DNA of 64,000 nt from Winslowiella arboricola (GTDB lineage: Bacteria; Pseudomonadota; Gammaproteobacteria; Enterobacterales; Enterobacteriaceae): assembly GCF_025527015.1 (NCBI RefSeq), contig NZ_JAODIM010000041.1:372001-436000 (forward strand), given 5' to 3'. Each line of letters begins with the position of its first letter. Position 1 is the first letter of the stretch. The translations under genes were made by a program, and so were the position numbers. Positions 10,256 to 21,477 of the stretch are shown piece after piece. Under the pieces are notes generated by a model that saw only the letters and a list, made by a program, of their open reading frames with translations, did not search any database and was not told the origin of the DNA.

Positions 10256-10822
10256 TTATTTTACGCGTGACACATATTCGCCAGAGCGGGTGTCAACTTT
10301 GATCACTTCGCCAATCTGTACGAACAGTGGCACTTTAACCGTTGCGCCGGTAGACAGCTTAGCTGGCTTGCCGCCGGTTCCTGCGGTATCACCCTTCAGG
10401 CCTGGATCGGTATCAATGATTTCCAGTTCAACGAAGTTTGGCGGCAGAACCTGAATCGGCTTACCATTCCACAGCGTTACGATACATTCCGCATTATCCA
10501 GCAGCCATTTCGCCGCATCACCGACAGCCTTCTCTTCAACCTGATGCTGTTCGAAGGTTTCAGGGTGCATGAAGTGGTAGAATTCGCCGTCGTTGTACAG
10601 GTAGTTCAGGTTGGTATCTACTACGTCAGCGCCTTCAGCGGAGTCGGTAGATTTAAAGGTCTTCTCAACGCGGCTACCGGTCAGCAGACGACGCATTTTT
10701 ACACGAGCGAATGCCTGACCTTTACCAGGTTTAACAAATTCGCTGGATTCGATAGCGTAAGGCTCGCCTTCGAACATGATTTTAAGACCGGGACGGAAAT
10801 CGTTGCTAGAATAAGTCGCCAT
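10256..10822 (-). CDS. efp: Elongation factor P
   Basis: Translation factor that binds between the P and E sites and relieves ribosome stalling at polyproline stretches. The 188-residue product has the three-domain EF-P layout. Lys34 in the loop KPGKGQAF is the beta-lysylation site served by EpmA and EpmB, and the C-terminal signature block ([24 protein letters not shown]) is intact. It is divergent from epmB over only 40 bp, so the two promoters must overlap or abut. Downstream lies ecnA. Confidence 0.97.
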   Translation of the reverse strand: MATYSSNDFRPGLKIMFEGEPYAIESSEFVKPGKGQAFARVKMRRLLTGSRVEKTFKSTDSAEGADVVDTNLNYLYNDGEFYHFMHPETFEQHQVEEKAVGDAAKWLLDNAECIVTLWNGKPIQVLPPNFVELEIIDTDPGLKGDTAGTGGKPAKLSTGATVKVPLFVQIGEVIKVDTRSGEYVSRVK

Positions 10823-10862
10823 AAAGGCCCTCTAATATTAATACTGGTACTTAGCCAAAAAA

Positions 10863-11891
10863 ATGGCACACATTGTAACCCTAAATACCCCTGACAGAGA
10901 AGGTTGGTTACAGCAACTTGCTGATGTAATCACTGAACCGAATGAATTATTGCAACTTTTAGCGCTGGATTCGCACCCGGAGCTGGTTGCAGGACGTGAC
11001 GCGCGTCGGCTTTTCGCCCTGCGCGTGCCACGAGCCTTCGTCTGGCGGATGAAAAAAGGCGATCCGCAGGATCCGCTATTACTGCAAGTTCTCACTGCGC
11101 AGCAGGAGTTTGTCGATGCGCCAGGTTACAGTACTGACCCGCTCGATGAGCAGAGCAGCGTGGTGCCGGGACTGTTGCATAAGTATAACAACCGCGCGCT
11201 GCTGCTGGTAAAAGGTGGCTGTGCGGTTAACTGTCGCTACTGCTTCCGCCGCCATTTCCCTTATCAGGATAACCAGGGCAATAAGCGTAACTGGCAAAAC
11301 GCCATCGACTATATACGCCAGCATGCGGAACTTGACGAGATAATTTTTTCCGGCGGCGACCCGCTGATGGCAAAAGATCATGAACTGGACTGGCTGATTA
11401 GTCAGCTGGAGGCGATTCCGCACCTGAAGCGCCTGCGTATTCACAGCCGCCTGCCGGTAGTGATCCCGGCGCGTATTACCGAAGGTCTGTGTCAGCGTCT
11501 GGCGCAATCGCGGCTGCAAGTGCTGCTGGTGACCCATATCAACCACGCGCAGGAAATTGACGATGAACTGCGTGACGGCATGCAGATGCTGAAACGCGCG
11601 GGCGTCACACTGCTTAATCAGAGCGTATTACTGCGCGGCATAAATGACAATGCCAGCACGCTCGCGGCGCTGAGCAATGCGCTGTTTGATGCCGGTGTGC
11701 TGCCCTACTATCTGCATGTGCTGGATAAAGTTCAGGGCGCGGCGCACTTTTACGTGCCGGATAACGAAGCGCGGGCGATTGTGCGTGAGTTGCTGGCGAT
11801 GGTATCGGGTTATCTGGTGCCGAAGCTGGCGCGTGAGATTGGCGGTGAACCGAGTAAAACGCCGCTGGATTTGCAGCTACGTCAGGAATAG
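10863..11891 (+). CDS. epmB: EF-P lysine 2,3-aminomutase EpmB
   Basis: Radical-SAM, PLP-dependent enzyme that converts (S)-alpha-lysine to (R)-beta-lysine for EpmA. It has 342 residues, as in E. coli. The radical-SAM triad CAVNCRYC is near residue 120, and the block IIFSGGDPLMAKD follows near residue 165. The PLP-binding region is near the C-terminus around VLDKVQGAAHF. Divergent from efp. With epmA at 4.6 kb the window holds the lysylation pathway apart from the hydroxylase EpmC. Confidence 0.95.
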   Translation: MAHIVTLNTPDREGWLQQLADVITEPNELLQLLALDSHPELVAGRDARRLFALRVPRAFVWRMKKGDPQDPLLLQVLTAQQEFVDAPGYSTDPLDEQSSVVPGLLHKYNNRALLLVKGGCAVNCRYCFRRHFPYQDNQGNKRNWQNAIDYIRQHAELDEIIFSGGDPLMAKDHELDWLISQLEAIPHLKRLRIHSRLPVVIPARITEGLCQRLAQSRLQVLLVTHINHAQEIDDELRDGMQMLKRAGVTLLNQSVLLRGINDNASTLAALSNALFDAGVLPYYLHVLDKVQGAAHFYVPDNEARAIVRELLAMVSGYLVPKLAREIGGEPSKTPLDLQLRQE

Positions 11892-11900
11892 TGCATTGAA

Positions 11901-12007
11901 AAGGGCGGCGCAAACGCCGTCAATACCATAACTGCACATCTGTAACACGGGCGGCGAGAACGCCGCCCCTACAGATTATTGATCCAGGGGGGCGTTCTCG
12001 CCGTCCG
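11901..12007. repeat. REP-like cluster (group C)
   Basis: Three copies between the convergent ends of epmB and yjeI: a degenerate one at 11901-11920, a full copy at 11949-11972 and an inverted copy with small changes at 11985-12007. They fill the intergenic space and may help terminate both genes. Confidence 0.8.
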
Positions 12008-12022
12008 CTGCCCATGACAGGG

Positions 12023-12370
12023 TTACGGGCACTTATAAACCTGGCCACTCATTTTGCTATCCAGCGGTGCAAAGCTGGACCACATATTCTGCGTAGGGCT
12101 GGTGGCACCATAAATCACATTGCCGCCCATTTCCGCCGCACGGTTACGCAGATCGTTAGCTGCGCCGCGCAGTGAACTGCCTTCGCCACCAGAACCACTC
12201 AGCCAGTTACTCTGTGATCCGGTTACATTACCCAGCAGCTGACAGCTACTGGCTGGTTGCTGATCGGTAAAAGTCACGCGTTGGCCAGCTGAGCCCAGCT
12301 CTTTAGTGCTACTACAACCTGTCAGCAGCATCGCCGCGACAGAGAGTCCCAGCAAGACGTTAATCCGCAT
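12023..12370 (-). CDS. yjeI: YjeI-family lipoprotein (DUF4156)
   Basis: Small outer-envelope lipoprotein of unknown function. The product starting at the ATG at 12370 is 115 residues, with a signal and lipobox LLTGC, then SSTKELGSAG. The conserved core contains QLLGNVTGSQSNWLSG, LRGAANDLRNRAAEMGGNVIYG and a C-terminal GQVYKCP, all matching E. coli YjeI. The start is preferred over an in-frame ATG four codons upstream because GGGGA lies 6 nt before it. It lies downstream of groSL, convergent with epmB. Confidence 0.88.
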   Translation of the reverse strand: MRINVLLGLSVAAMLLTGCSSTKELGSAGQRVTFTDQQPASSCQLLGNVTGSQSNWLSGSGGEGSSLRGAANDLRNRAAEMGGNVIYGATSPTQNMWSSFAPLDSKMSGQVYKCP

Positions 12371-12499
12371 TTTATTCCCCATTTATTATCATCAGAGTCA
12401 GGCAGAAGCGTACCAGAAAACCGAGGGTTTTCTTAAACATCCCTTGCCAATTCATCCGTCCAGTTTCACAACTGCGCCACTACTTATACTATTTTCCCC

Positions 12500-12538
12500 C
12501 GCAAAAGAAAAACCCCCTGCCATTACTGACAGAGGGTT
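12500..12538 (-). terminator. Rho-independent terminator of groSL
   Basis: Downstream of groL on the minus strand a 9-bp stem (12530-12538 with 12511-12519, one G-U pair) is followed by a T-rich run (TTTTTCTTTT), a typical intrinsic terminator. Confidence 0.75.
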
Positions 12539-12560
12539 TCGCTTCAGAGCGTGGGGGGGG

Positions 12561-14255
<1,695 letters not shown>

Positions 14256-14549
14256 TTACGCTTCAATAATCGCCAGGATGTCACTTTCAGAGATGATCAA
14301 CACGTCTTCATTGTCGATCTTTTCAGTTTTCGCACCGTAGCCTTCATTGAAAATGACCACATCGCCCACTTTCACGTCCAGTGGCTTCACGTCACCGCTT
14401 TCCAGGATGCGGCCATTGCCCACCGCCAGAACTTCACCACGGGTCGATTTCGCGGCCGCAGAGCCGGTCAGAACGATGCCGCCAGCAGATTTGGATTCAA
14501 CTTCTTTACGCTTAACAATTACACGATCGTGCAATGGACGAATTTTCAT
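14256..14549 (-). CDS. groS: Co-chaperonin GroES
   Basis: 10-kDa lid of the GroEL chamber, 97 residues. It begins [16 protein letters not shown], carries the mobile loop [20 protein letters not shown] and ends ILAIIEA, as in enterobacteria. The ATG at 14549 is chosen because it matches the family start and has AAGGAG upstream; an in-frame ATG nine codons earlier lies in the leader. First gene of the operon, behind a heat-shock promoter. Confidence 0.97.
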   Translation of the reverse strand: MKIRPLHDRVIVKRKEVESKSAGGIVLTGSAAAKSTRGEVLAVGNGRILESGDVKPLDVKVGDVVIFNEGYGAKTEKIDNEDVLIISESDILAIIEA

Positions 14550-14627
14550 GTGATAGCTCTCCTTTGAGAAGTCCAATCTAATTTGGGATGAAAGCCGCGC
14601 AAATTTGCCTTCGGCCTCGTGACGGAA

Positions 14628-14659
14628 GAGATAGGGCCAGAACTACTCGCTTTCAAGGG
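14628..14659 (-). promoter_or_regulatory. Sigma-32 heat-shock promoter of groSL
   Basis: On the minus strand the -35-type element CCCTTGAAA (14651-14659) and the -10-type element CCCTATCTC (14628-14636) are separated by 14 bp, matching the sigma-32 consensus CTTGAAA and CCCCATNT. It lies about 80-110 bp before groS, as in E. coli groE. Confidence 0.8.
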
Positions 14660-14766
14660 TAAAAAAATAATTTTTTTCTTTTCACGCGAATAATCGGCCA
14701 TTTACGCGGCAAGTAGTAAAAAAAAATGGGTGGAGTAAGCCCCACCCATGATTGATATCGTTAATG

Positions 14767-15225
14767 TTAACGATCTTTATGATCGTCATGTCCGATGCGG
14801 TCGACATCTTTACGCTCAAACTCACCATCAAACGTCTGTCCGCTGTCAGGACCTGCGCCCGGGCCGCGCCAGACGCGCAAGTGCGGCATCAGTTTAATCG
14901 TCAGGTGTTTCTGCACCGGCGGCAGCAACAGCAGCAAACCGATAAAGTCGGTAAAGAAGCCGGGCAGCAGCAGCAGGAAGCCAGCGATAATCAGCGACAC
15001 GCTTTTAATCATCTCGGCAGCCGGGCTTTCACCCGCCGCCATCTTTTGCTGCATCAGCATAAAGTTCTTCACGCCCTGATTTTTCACCAGCGACACGCCG
15101 ATGCAGGAGGTGAAGACCACCAGAAGCATGGTGAGCAGTACGCCCATCACATGGGCGACCTGGATAAACAGCGAAATTTCGATCCAGGCCAGCAGAAAAA
15201 ACACTAATAACGGTAACCAGCGCAC
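14767..15225 (-). CDS. fxsA: FxsA membrane protein
   Basis: Inner-membrane protein whose overproduction in E. coli relieves F-plasmid exclusion of phage T7. The 152-residue product has three to four hydrophobic stretches (MRWLPLLVFFLLAWIEISLF, LLTMLLVVFTSCIGVSL, and GFLLLLPGFFTDFIGLLLLLPP) and a charged C-terminus. These are the hallmarks of FxsA. As in E. coli it lies between groSL and the divergently transcribed aspA. Confidence 0.93.
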   Translation of the reverse strand: MRWLPLLVFFLLAWIEISLFIQVAHVMGVLLTMLLVVFTSCIGVSLVKNQGVKNFMLMQQKMAAGESPAAEMIKSVSLIIAGFLLLLPGFFTDFIGLLLLLPPVQKHLTIKLMPHLRVWRGPGAGPDSGQTFDGEFERKDVDRIGHDDHKDR

Positions 15226-15620
15226 AGTAATCTCCTGGCGGTAAGGCCATCCCGCATCATGCGTGACGGCAGAAAATGGCGATCTCAGCGATCGTATCCA
15301 AATAGATGGTAGCGCGAAGCGCCTTTTTCAACCTGATATGTTGAATTTCCTGTACTGACTTATTTTTGGGACTAATATCACATATTGTTAACACCGTCTC
15401 GTTAGTAAATTGCCGGAAAGTGATCTGGATTGCGGCAATTCTGACATAACAGCATATGATCGTGCTCGCCTGACCGTTAATGGATAAAATGTCGGTGCAG
15501 GTATTCCACGACAAAATAATCACATCGTTTGTGAGGATCTATCCCGAAGAGCGTCATTGTTGCAGACAGATAACTCTACGGGATAGATCCTTAACCGGTA
15601 GCAATAACAAGAAGGTTCTC
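15226..15620 (+). promoter_or_regulatory. fxsA-aspA divergent regulatory region
   Basis: This 395-bp gap serves two divergent promoters. It is AT-rich in its middle. A perfect dyad TCACA-N5-TGTGA lies at 15520-15534; its polarity is the reverse of the CRP consensus, so it is not called a CRP site. The aspA-proximal end carries a long hairpin listed separately. No additional gene was found. Confidence 0.6.
15535..15590 (+). promoter_or_regulatory. Long inverted repeat in the aspA leader
   Basis: Two 17-nt arms (15535-15551 and 15574-15590) are complementary with a single mismatch around a 22-nt loop, the outer 12 bp being perfect. The structure ends 30 bp before the aspA ATG and has no T tract. 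It may be an mRNA-stabilising hairpin or a regulatory site. Confidence 0.7.
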
Positions 15621-17057
15621 ATGACTCATAACATTCGTATCGAAGAAGACCTGCTAGGCATGCGGGAAGTTCCGGCTGATGCCTATTATGGTGTTCATAC
15701 TCTGCGTGCGATTGAAAATTTCTATATCAGTAACAGCAAAATCAGTGATATCCCTGAGTTTGTGCGCGGCATGGTTATGGTGAAAAAAGCAGCGGCAATG
15801 GCGAATAAGGAACTTCAGACCATTCCACGTAATATCGCCAACACCATTATTCAGGCTTGTGATGAAGTGCTGAATAACGGCAAATGTATGGATCAGTTCC
15901 CGGTTGATGTTTATCAGGGCGGCGCCGGAACCTCGGTGAATATGAATACCAATGAGGTGCTGGCCAATATTGGCCTTGAGCTGATGGGCCATCAGAAAGG
16001 TGACTATCAGTTCCTCAACCCAAACGACCATGTCAACAAATGCCAGTCGACCAATGATGCTTACCCTACCGGTTTTCGTATTGCGGTCTACAGCTCGATC
16101 CTTAAGTTACTGGATGCCATCGGCCAGTTAGGCGAAGGTTTCCAGCGTAAAGCCGTGGAGTTTGAATCGGTGCTGAAAATGGGGCGCACCCAGTTGCAGG
16201 ATGCGGTGCCAATGACCCTTGGACAGGAATTCCACGCATTTAACGTGCTGCTGAATGAAGAGATCCGCAGTATTCTGCGCACCGCGGAACTGCTGCTGGA
16301 AGTCAACCTTGGCGCCACCGCCATCGGCACCCGCCTGAACACCCCGGAAGGCTACCAGCAGCTGGCGGTGCAGAAGCTGGCGGAAGTCAGTAACCTGCCT
16401 TGCATACCGGCGGAAGACCTGATTGAAGCGACCTCCGACTGTGGCGCTTACGTGATGGTGCACTCCTCGCTGAAACGCCTGGCGGTAAAACTGTCGAAAA
16501 TTTGTAACGACCTGCGCCTGCTCTCTTCCGGCCCACGTTCCGGTCTGAATGAAATCAACCTGCCGGAATTGCAGGCGGGTTCGTCGATTATGCCTGCCAA
16601 GGTCAACCCGGTGGTGCCGGAAGTGGTAAACCAGGTGTGCTTTAAGGTAATTGGCAACGATATCACCGTCACCATGGCGTCAGAAGCCGGTCAGTTGCAG
16701 CTGAACGTCATGGAACCAGTGATCGGCCAGGCGATGTTTGAGTCAATCCACATCCTGACCAACGCCTGCTACAACCTGCTGGAAAAATGCATCAACGGCA
16801 TTACCGCCAATAAAGCGGTGTGTGAAGCCTATGTGTTTAACTCCATCGGCATCGTGACCTATCTGAATCCCTATATTGGCCACCATAACGGCGACATCGT
16901 CGGTAAGATCTGTGCGGAAACCGGTAAGAGCGTGCGTGAAGTGGTACTGGAACGCGGTCTGCTGACCGAAGCGGAACTCGACGATATTTTCTCGATCCAG
17001 AACCTGATGCATCCGGCCTACAAAGCCAAACGCTATACCGATGAAAACGAACAATAA
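15621..17057 (+). CDS. aspA: Aspartate ammonia-lyase (aspartase)
   Basis: Catalyses reversible deamination of L-aspartate to fumarate and ammonia, feeding fumarate respiration by FrdABCD. It has 478 residues, identical in length to E. coli AspA. The superfamily signature [15 protein letters not shown] (mobile loop with the catalytic Ser) is near residue 320 and the substrate-binding block [19 protein letters not shown] near residue 135. The ATG at 15621 has AAGAAGG upstream and gives the E. coli N-terminus; in-frame codons further upstream run through the leader hairpin and are not used. Followed by a terminator and dcuA on the same strand. Confidence 0.97.
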   Translation: MTHNIRIEEDLLGMREVPADAYYGVHTLRAIENFYISNSKISDIPEFVRGMVMVKKAAAMANKELQTIPRNIANTIIQACDEVLNNGKCMDQFPVDVYQGGAGTSVNMNTNEVLANIGLELMGHQKGDYQFLNPNDHVNKCQSTNDAYPTGFRIAVYSSILKLLDAIGQLGEGFQRKAVEFESVLKMGRTQLQDAVPMTLGQEFHAFNVLLNEEIRSILRTAELLLEVNLGATAIGTRLNTPEGYQQLAVQKLAEVSNLPCIPAEDLIEATSDCGAYVMVHSSLKRLAVKLSKICNDLRLLSSGPRSGLNEINLPELQAGSSIMPAKVNPVVPEVVNQVCFKVIGNDITVTMASEAGQLQLNVMEPVIGQAMFESIHILTNACYNLLEKCINGITANKAVCEAYVFNSIGIVTYLNPYIGHHNGDIVGKICAETGKSVREVVLERGLLTEAELDDIFSIQNLMHPAYKAKRYTDENEQ

Positions 17058-17080
17058 AACATCTCCCCCTTAGCCATTTT

Positions 17081-17116
17081 AAAGGCACGTCAGTTCTCAG
17101 AACGACGTGCCTTTTT
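17081..17116 (+). terminator. Terminator after aspA
   Basis: The stem GGCACGTC (17084-17091) pairs with GACGTGCC (17104-17111), flanked by A and T runs with five Ts after the stem. It separates aspA from dcuA, so some dcuA transcription is read-through or has its own promoter. Confidence 0.85.
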
Positions 17117-17178
17117 CATTGGCGCAACCTACAAATTATTAACGGTTAGTTATCAATAATAACCTTAAGGAGCACACT

Positions 17179-18480
17179 ATGATCACAGTTGAGCTGCTCA
17201 TCGTTCTGCTGGCCATTTATCTGGGGGCCAGACTAGGCGGAATTGGCATTGGATTCGCTGGCGGGCTGGGCGTCATGGTTTTAACGCTTGGCTGCCAGAT
17301 TAATCCCGGCGCCATTCCCTTCGATGTGATTGAAATTATTATGGCGGTCATTGCTGCTATCGCTGCCATGCAGGTCGCCGGTGGGATGGATTATCTGGTG
17401 AGCCTTGCCGAGCGTCTGCTGCGTCGCCATCCACGCTATATCACCTTTCTCGCGCCGCTGGTGACATATCTGATGACCCTGCTGGCCGGAACCGGCCATA
17501 CCGCGTTTTCCACTCTGCCGGTGATTGCTGAAGTGGCGAAGGAGCAAGGTGTACGCCCTTCGCGACCGCTGTCGATCGCCGTCGTCGCCTCACAGATCGC
17601 CATTACGGCCTCACCGATCTCCGCCGCGGTAGTCTTTTTTGCCGGTATTCTCGAGCCAAAAGGCATCAGCTACCTGGCGCTGCTGGCGGTGGCGATCCCC
17701 TCCACTATGGCGGCGATTTTTATTGCCGCGCTGATTACCAACTTCCTCGGTCAGGAGCTGAAAGATGACGTGATCTATCAGGCCCGGGTGGCGAAAGGTG
17801 AAGTGGTGCTGCGTGGCGCCAGCGTATTTAGCGAAAAACCCGGCGCGAAGCGTTCGGTGCTGCTGTTCTTACTCGGTATCATCGCGGTGATCTTTTATGC
17901 CACCGCCATCAGCGACACCGTTGGTCTGATCAGCAATCCGCTGCTGCCGCGCAACGAAGCAATTGTGGTGTTTATGCTGACCGTGGCGACGCTGATCTGC
18001 GTGAGCTGCAAAGTGGATACCAGTGAAATTCTCAGCGCCAGCACCTTTAAATCCGGCATGAGCGCCTGTATCTGCGTGCTGGGCGTGGCATGGCTGGGCG
18101 ATACCTTTGTCAAAGCGCATATCAGCGATATTCAGACCGTCGCCGGTGAGCTGCTGCATAACTCGCCATGGATGCTGGCGCTGGTGCTGTTCTTCGCTTC
18201 CACCCTGCTCTATTCCCAGGCTGCCACCACCAAAGCGCTGATGCCTGCGGCGCTGATGCTTGGCGTGTCGCCGGTCACTGCTGTCGCCTCCTTTGCTGCG
18301 GTATCGGCGCTGTTTGTGCTGCCGACCTACCCGACACTGCTGGCTGCGGTTGAAATGGATGACACCGGCTCGACGCGCATCGGTAAATACGTGTTTAACC
18401 ATTCATTCCTGATCCCCGGGGTGATTGCGATTACGCTGTCGGTGTTGTTTGGCTTTATTTTTGGTCATCTTATTCTGTAA
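17179..18480 (+). CDS. dcuA: C4-dicarboxylate transporter DcuA
   Basis: Inner-membrane carrier for aspartate, malate, fumarate and succinate. It supplies aspartate to AspA and exchanges it for the succinate made by fumarate reductase. The 433-residue, mostly hydrophobic product carries the DcuA/DcuB blocks ARLGGIGIGFAGGLGV at the start, LAGTGHTAFSTLPVIAEVAKE near residue 100, and ASQIAITASPISAAVV. The gene pair aspA-dcuA is conserved with E. coli. A strong SD (AAGGAG) precedes the ATG. Confidence 0.96.
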   Translation: MITVELLIVLLAIYLGARLGGIGIGFAGGLGVMVLTLGCQINPGAIPFDVIEIIMAVIAAIAAMQVAGGMDYLVSLAERLLRRHPRYITFLAPLVTYLMTLLAGTGHTAFSTLPVIAEVAKEQGVRPSRPLSIAVVASQIAITASPISAAVVFFAGILEPKGISYLALLAVAIPSTMAAIFIAALITNFLGQELKDDVIYQARVAKGEVVLRGASVFSEKPGAKRSVLLFLLGIIAVIFYATAISDTVGLISNPLLPRNEAIVVFMLTVATLICVSCKVDTSEILSASTFKSGMSACICVLGVAWLGDTFVKAHISDIQTVAGELLHNSPWMLALVLFFASTLLYSQAATTKALMPAALMLGVSPVTAVASFAAVSALFVLPTYPTLLAAVEMDDTGSTRIGKYVFNHSFLIPGVIAITLSVLFGFIFGHLIL

Positions 18481-18495
18481 ACAACATCGCCTTCC

Positions 18496-18528
18496 TGTTC
18501 CCTCCCCGACAACGCGGGTGAGGGAACA
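18496..18528 (+). terminator. Hairpin between dcuA and cutA
   Basis: A perfect 9-bp outer stem (18496-18504 with 18520-18528) encloses a second CCCG/CGGG pairing. No T tract follows, so it may be an attenuating or mRNA-end hairpin rather than a full terminator. Confidence 0.45.
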
Positions 18529-18611
18529 TCCGTCGCCGCTATTTACATCCTGAAAAAGCCTGCGCAAACCGCTCATGTTATAGTCTGCCGATATCACTGA
18601 AGGAGTGCCTT

Positions 18612-18935
18612 ATGAACCCGTCCACTGCTGTGGTGGTGCTCTGCACCGCACCGGATGAAGATAGTGCCCAGGAGTTAGCCGAGCAGGCGCTGGCGGCTAA
18701 GCTTGCCGCCTGTGTCACCCTGCTGCCTGGCGCCACCTCACTCTATTACTGGGAAGGTAAACTCGAGCAGACTGCCGAAGTGCAGATGCTGTTGAAAAGT
18801 GATGTCACTCATCAGCAGGCGCTGATTGATTTACTGAAAGCCGCACATCCTTACCAGACGCCGGAACTGCTGGTTTTGCCCGTACAACATGGAGAGAGTG
18901 AATACCTGTCATGGCTCAGCGCATCGTTAAGTTAG
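18612..18935 (+). CDS. cutA: Divalent-cation tolerance protein CutA
   Basis: Small trimeric ferredoxin-like protein linked to copper tolerance; its exact role is unsettled. The 107-residue product has the typical blocks [40 protein letters not shown] and the Cu-binding-region [17 protein letters not shown] precedes the ATG. The 3' end overlaps dsbD by 25 bp, so the two are probably translated together, as in E. coli. Confidence 0.94.
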   Translation: MNPSTAVVVLCTAPDEDSAQELAEQALAAKLAACVTLLPGATSLYYWEGKLEQTAEVQMLLKSDVTHQQALIDLLKAAHPYQTPELLVLPVQHGESEYLSWLSASLS

Positions 18936-20629
18936 TTTTTATTCTGTTCATTGGCCTGTTCAGCCTGCAGGCCAATGCCTCGCTGTTCGGACAACAGGGC
19001 AACAGCCAGTTTGTGCCGGTCAATCAGGCATTTGCTTTTGATTTCAGTCAGCAAGCGAATCAGCTAACGCTTAGCTGGCAGGTAAAACCCGGCTACTACC
19101 TGTATCGCCAGCAGATTACCATCGAGCCGCATGCCGCCCGGCTGGCGGTTTATACCTTGCCGCCCGGCAAAGCCCATGAGGATGAGTTCTACGGCAAAAC
19201 CGAGATCTATCCTGACGATATCACCCTGCCGCTGACCCTGTTACAGGCCGACGGCGATGCCACGGTGCGCGTGACTTATCAGGGCTGCGCCGCTGCCGGC
19301 TTCTGTTATCCGCCGGAAAGCCGCGATATTCCGCTGAGCAAAGTGGCGGTAAGCACCGCAGCGCCTGCCGCCGGTAATAGCCAGCATGCACCGGCCAGCA
19401 TCGCGCCGGTGAGCAAACTGCCCTTCTCGCCGCTGTGGGCACTGCTGATTGGTATCGGCGTAGCCTTTACCCCCTGTGTGCTGCCGATGTATCCGCTGAT
19501 CTCCGGGATTATTCTCGGCGGCAGCCAGCGCCTCTCCTTCGCGCGTCTGCTGGCGCTGGCGCTGGTGTATGTGCAGGGGATGGCGCTGACCTACACCCTG
19601 ATGGGCGTGGTGGTCGCCGCCGCCGGGCTGCGTTTTCAGGCGGCATTACAACATCCTTATGTGCTGATCGGCCTGTCGGCGCTGTTTGTATTGCTGGCGC
19701 TGTCGATGTTTGGCCTGTTCAGCCTGCAGCTGCCTTCTGCGCTGCAAACCCGCCTGACGTTGTGGAGCAATCGCCAGCAAGGCGGCTCGCTACCGGGCGT
19801 ACTGCTGATGGGGGCGCTGGCGGGTTTAATCTGCTCGCCCTGCACCACCGCGCCACTGAGCGCCATCCTGCTGTATATCGCCCAGAGCGGCAATATGCTG
19901 GCAGGGGCAGGAACGCTCTATATGTATGCCCTCGGTATGGGACTGCCGCTGATTGTAGTGACGTTGTTTGGCAATAAACTGCTGCCAAAAAGCGGCCCGT
20001 GGATGCAAACCGTGAAAGAAGCTTTTGGCTTTGTCATTCTGGCGCTACCGGTATTTTTACTGGAGCGGGTGACAGGCGAAGCGTGGGGATTACGTCTGTG
20101 GAGCCTGCTGGGCGTCGCGTTCTTTGGCTGGGCATTTATTATCAGTCTGCGTTCAGCTAAAGGCTGGCTGCGAGCATTGCAGCTTCTGCTGCTGCTGGCG
20201 GCGCTGATCAGCGTGCGTCCGCTACAGGACTGGGCATTTGGTGCGCCGCAGAGTGCCAGTAACGCCGCACATGTTAACTTCACCCGCATCACCAGTAGCG
20301 CAGAGTTGAGTCATGCGCTGCAAAACAATCAGGCTAAAGTCAGTATGCTCGATCTGTATGCCGACTGGTGCGTTGCCTGTAAAGAGTTTGAGAAGTACAC
20401 CTTCAGCGATCCTCAGGTGCAGCGCTTCCTGGCGCCGCTACAGCTGCTGCAAGCCGATGTCACGCGCAACAGCAGCAATGACAGCGCGTTACTGCAGCGT
20501 TTACAGGTGTTGGGATTACCGACTATCCTTTTTTTTGATGCCAACGGTAATGAGATCCCGGATTCACGCATTACGGGTTATATGAATGCCGCTACCTTTG
20601 CTGCCCATGTGCAGAAAGTCGCGCGCTAA
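18911..20629 (+). CDS. dsbD: Thiol:disulfide interchange protein DsbD
   Basis: Membrane protein that passes electrons from cytoplasmic thioredoxin to periplasmic DsbC, DsbG and CcmG. The 572-residue product has a signal peptide (about 1-24) and an N-terminal periplasmic domain with its cysteine pair in [13 protein letters not shown]. The eight-helix domain has redox cysteines in [10 protein letters not shown] and [14 protein letters not shown]. The C-terminal thioredoxin-like domain carries CVAC ([14 protein letters not shown]). All six catalytic cysteines are therefore present. It starts inside the end of cutA and is followed 31 bp later by yjdC. Confidence 0.96.
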   Translation: MAQRIVKLVFILFIGLFSLQANASLFGQQGNSQFVPVNQAFAFDFSQQANQLTLSWQVKPGYYLYRQQITIEPHAARLAVYTLPPGKAHEDEFYGKTEIYPDDITLPLTLLQADGDATVRVTYQGCAAAGFCYPPESRDIPLSKVAVSTAAPAAGNSQHAPASIAPVSKLPFSPLWALLIGIGVAFTPCVLPMYPLISGIILGGSQRLSFARLLALALVYVQGMALTYTLMGVVVAAAGLRFQAALQHPYVLIGLSALFVLLALSMFGLFSLQLPSALQTRLTLWSNRQQGGSLPGVLLMGALAGLICSPCTTAPLSAILLYIAQSGNMLAGAGTLYMYALGMGLPLIVVTLFGNKLLPKSGPWMQTVKEAFGFVILALPVFLLERVTGEAWGLRLWSLLGVAFFGWAFIISLRSAKGWLRALQLLLLLAALISVRPLQDWAFGAPQSASNAAHVNFTRITSSAELSHALQNNQAKVSMLDLYADWCVACKEFEKYTFSDPQVQRFLAPLQLLQADVTRNSSNDSALLQRLQVLGLPTILFFDANGNEIPDSRITGYMNAATFAAHVQKVAR

Positions 20630-20660
20630 ATGAGAAACACGCATTCAAGAGGAGCTTCAC

Positions 20661-21239
20661 TTGCAACGTGAACAAGTACTCGAGCATGCGCTAAACGTGC
20701 TTGAGCAGAACGGACTGGCAGCGACCACATCATTAACGATGCTGGCTGGCGACGTGGACCTTAGCGAAGAACAGCTACTGCGCTTCTGGCCCGATCGCAA
20801 TGCCCTGCTGTACGACGCCCTGCGTTTTCATGGTCAGCAGATCGATGGCTGGCGCCGTCAGCTGCTGCTGGATGAAACGCTAAATGCTGAAGATAAGCTA
20901 TTGGCACGTTATAAGGTACTGGAAGAGTCAGTGAATAATGGCCGCTTTCCTGGCTGTCTGTTTATCGCCGCCTGCAGTTTCTATCCACAGACCGACCATC
21001 CGATTCACCAGCTGGCCGAACAGCAAAAACGCGCCTCCTGGGAGTACACCCATCAATTGTTGAGTGATCTGGAGACGGATAATCCCGCGCTGGTGGCGGA
21101 ACAGATGGAGTTAATTCTGGAAGGTTGCCTGAGCCGGCTGCTGGTAAAACGTAAAGTGCAGGATGTCGCTACCGCACGGCAACTGGCGGAAGATGTGCTA
21201 CGTTTTGCCCTGTGTCGCAAAAATGGTGCCCTCACCTGA
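20661..21239 (+). CDS. yjdC: TetR-type regulator YjdC
   Basis: Predicted DNA-binding regulator of unknown target. The 192-residue product has an N-terminal TetR-like helix-turn-helix region (about residues 8-50, ending [19 protein letters not shown]) and a helical C-terminal domain; it is highly similar to E. coli YjdC ([30 protein letters not shown]). The start codon is TTG with AAGAGGAG upstream, and the frame agrees with the E. coli N-terminus MQRE. Third gene of the cutA-dsbD-yjdC group, immediately before tRNA-Phe. Confidence 0.9.
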   Translation: MQREQVLEHALNVLEQNGLAATTSLTMLAGDVDLSEEQLLRFWPDRNALLYDALRFHGQQIDGWRRQLLLDETLNAEDKLLARYKVLEESVNNGRFPGCLFIAACSFYPQTDHPIHQLAEQQKRASWEYTHQLLSDLETDNPALVAEQMELILEGCLSRLLVKRKVQDVATARQLAEDVLRFALCRKNGALT

Positions 21240-21338
21240 TTAAGATTCACTCTGGCTGAATAAAAATCAGGCAGTTGGCGTGTTTTTCACAGAAAGCCGT
21301 TGACGCCAGACGGCCTTTACGGTTTAATGCGCCCCGTT

Positions 21339-21414
21339 GCCCGAATAGCTCAGTCGGTAGAGCAGGGGATTGAAAATCCCCGTGTCCCTGGTTCGATTCC
21401 GGGTTCGGGCACCA
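21339..21414 (+). tRNA. tRNA-Phe (GAA)
   Basis: A 76-nt tRNA with encoded CCA. It starts GCCCGAATAGCTCAG, has an anticodon stem-loop with GAA at 21372-21374, a T arm GGTTCGATTCC and an acceptor stem closing GTTCGGGC. It corresponds to E. coli pheU/pheV, next to yjdC as in E. coli. tRNA-Phe is a frequent integration site, and the accessory block starts just after it. No integrase or repeated tRNA 3' end was noticed. Confidence 0.97.
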
Positions 21415-21424
21415 TCTTTAAAGA

Positions 21425-21447
21425 AACCAGCCTCCGGCTGGTTTTTT
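21425..21447 (+). terminator. Terminator after tRNA-Phe
   Basis: The stem AACCAGCC (21425-21432) pairs with GGCTGGTT (21436-21443) around a 3-nt loop and is followed by a T run, a clear intrinsic terminator 10 nt after the tRNA. Confidence 0.88.
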
Positions 21448-21477
21448 GCTTTTCTGCGTTTGTTAAACAGCAACCTG

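Noticed and set aside
10031..10270. Plus-strand open frame opposite ecnA
   Set aside because: It is the shadow of the entericidin A gene and leader on the other strand.
12553..12560. Run of eight G next to groL
   Set aside because: It lies just after the groL stop codon and cannot affect the reading frame.
15520..15534. CRP site before aspA
   Set aside because: The dyad TCACA-N5-TGTGA has reversed half-sites compared with the CRP consensus.
21339..21414. Integrated element bounded by tRNA-Phe
   Set aside because: No integrase and no repeated tRNA 3' end were noticed, and the block has backbone-like base composition, so a classical island is not claimed.
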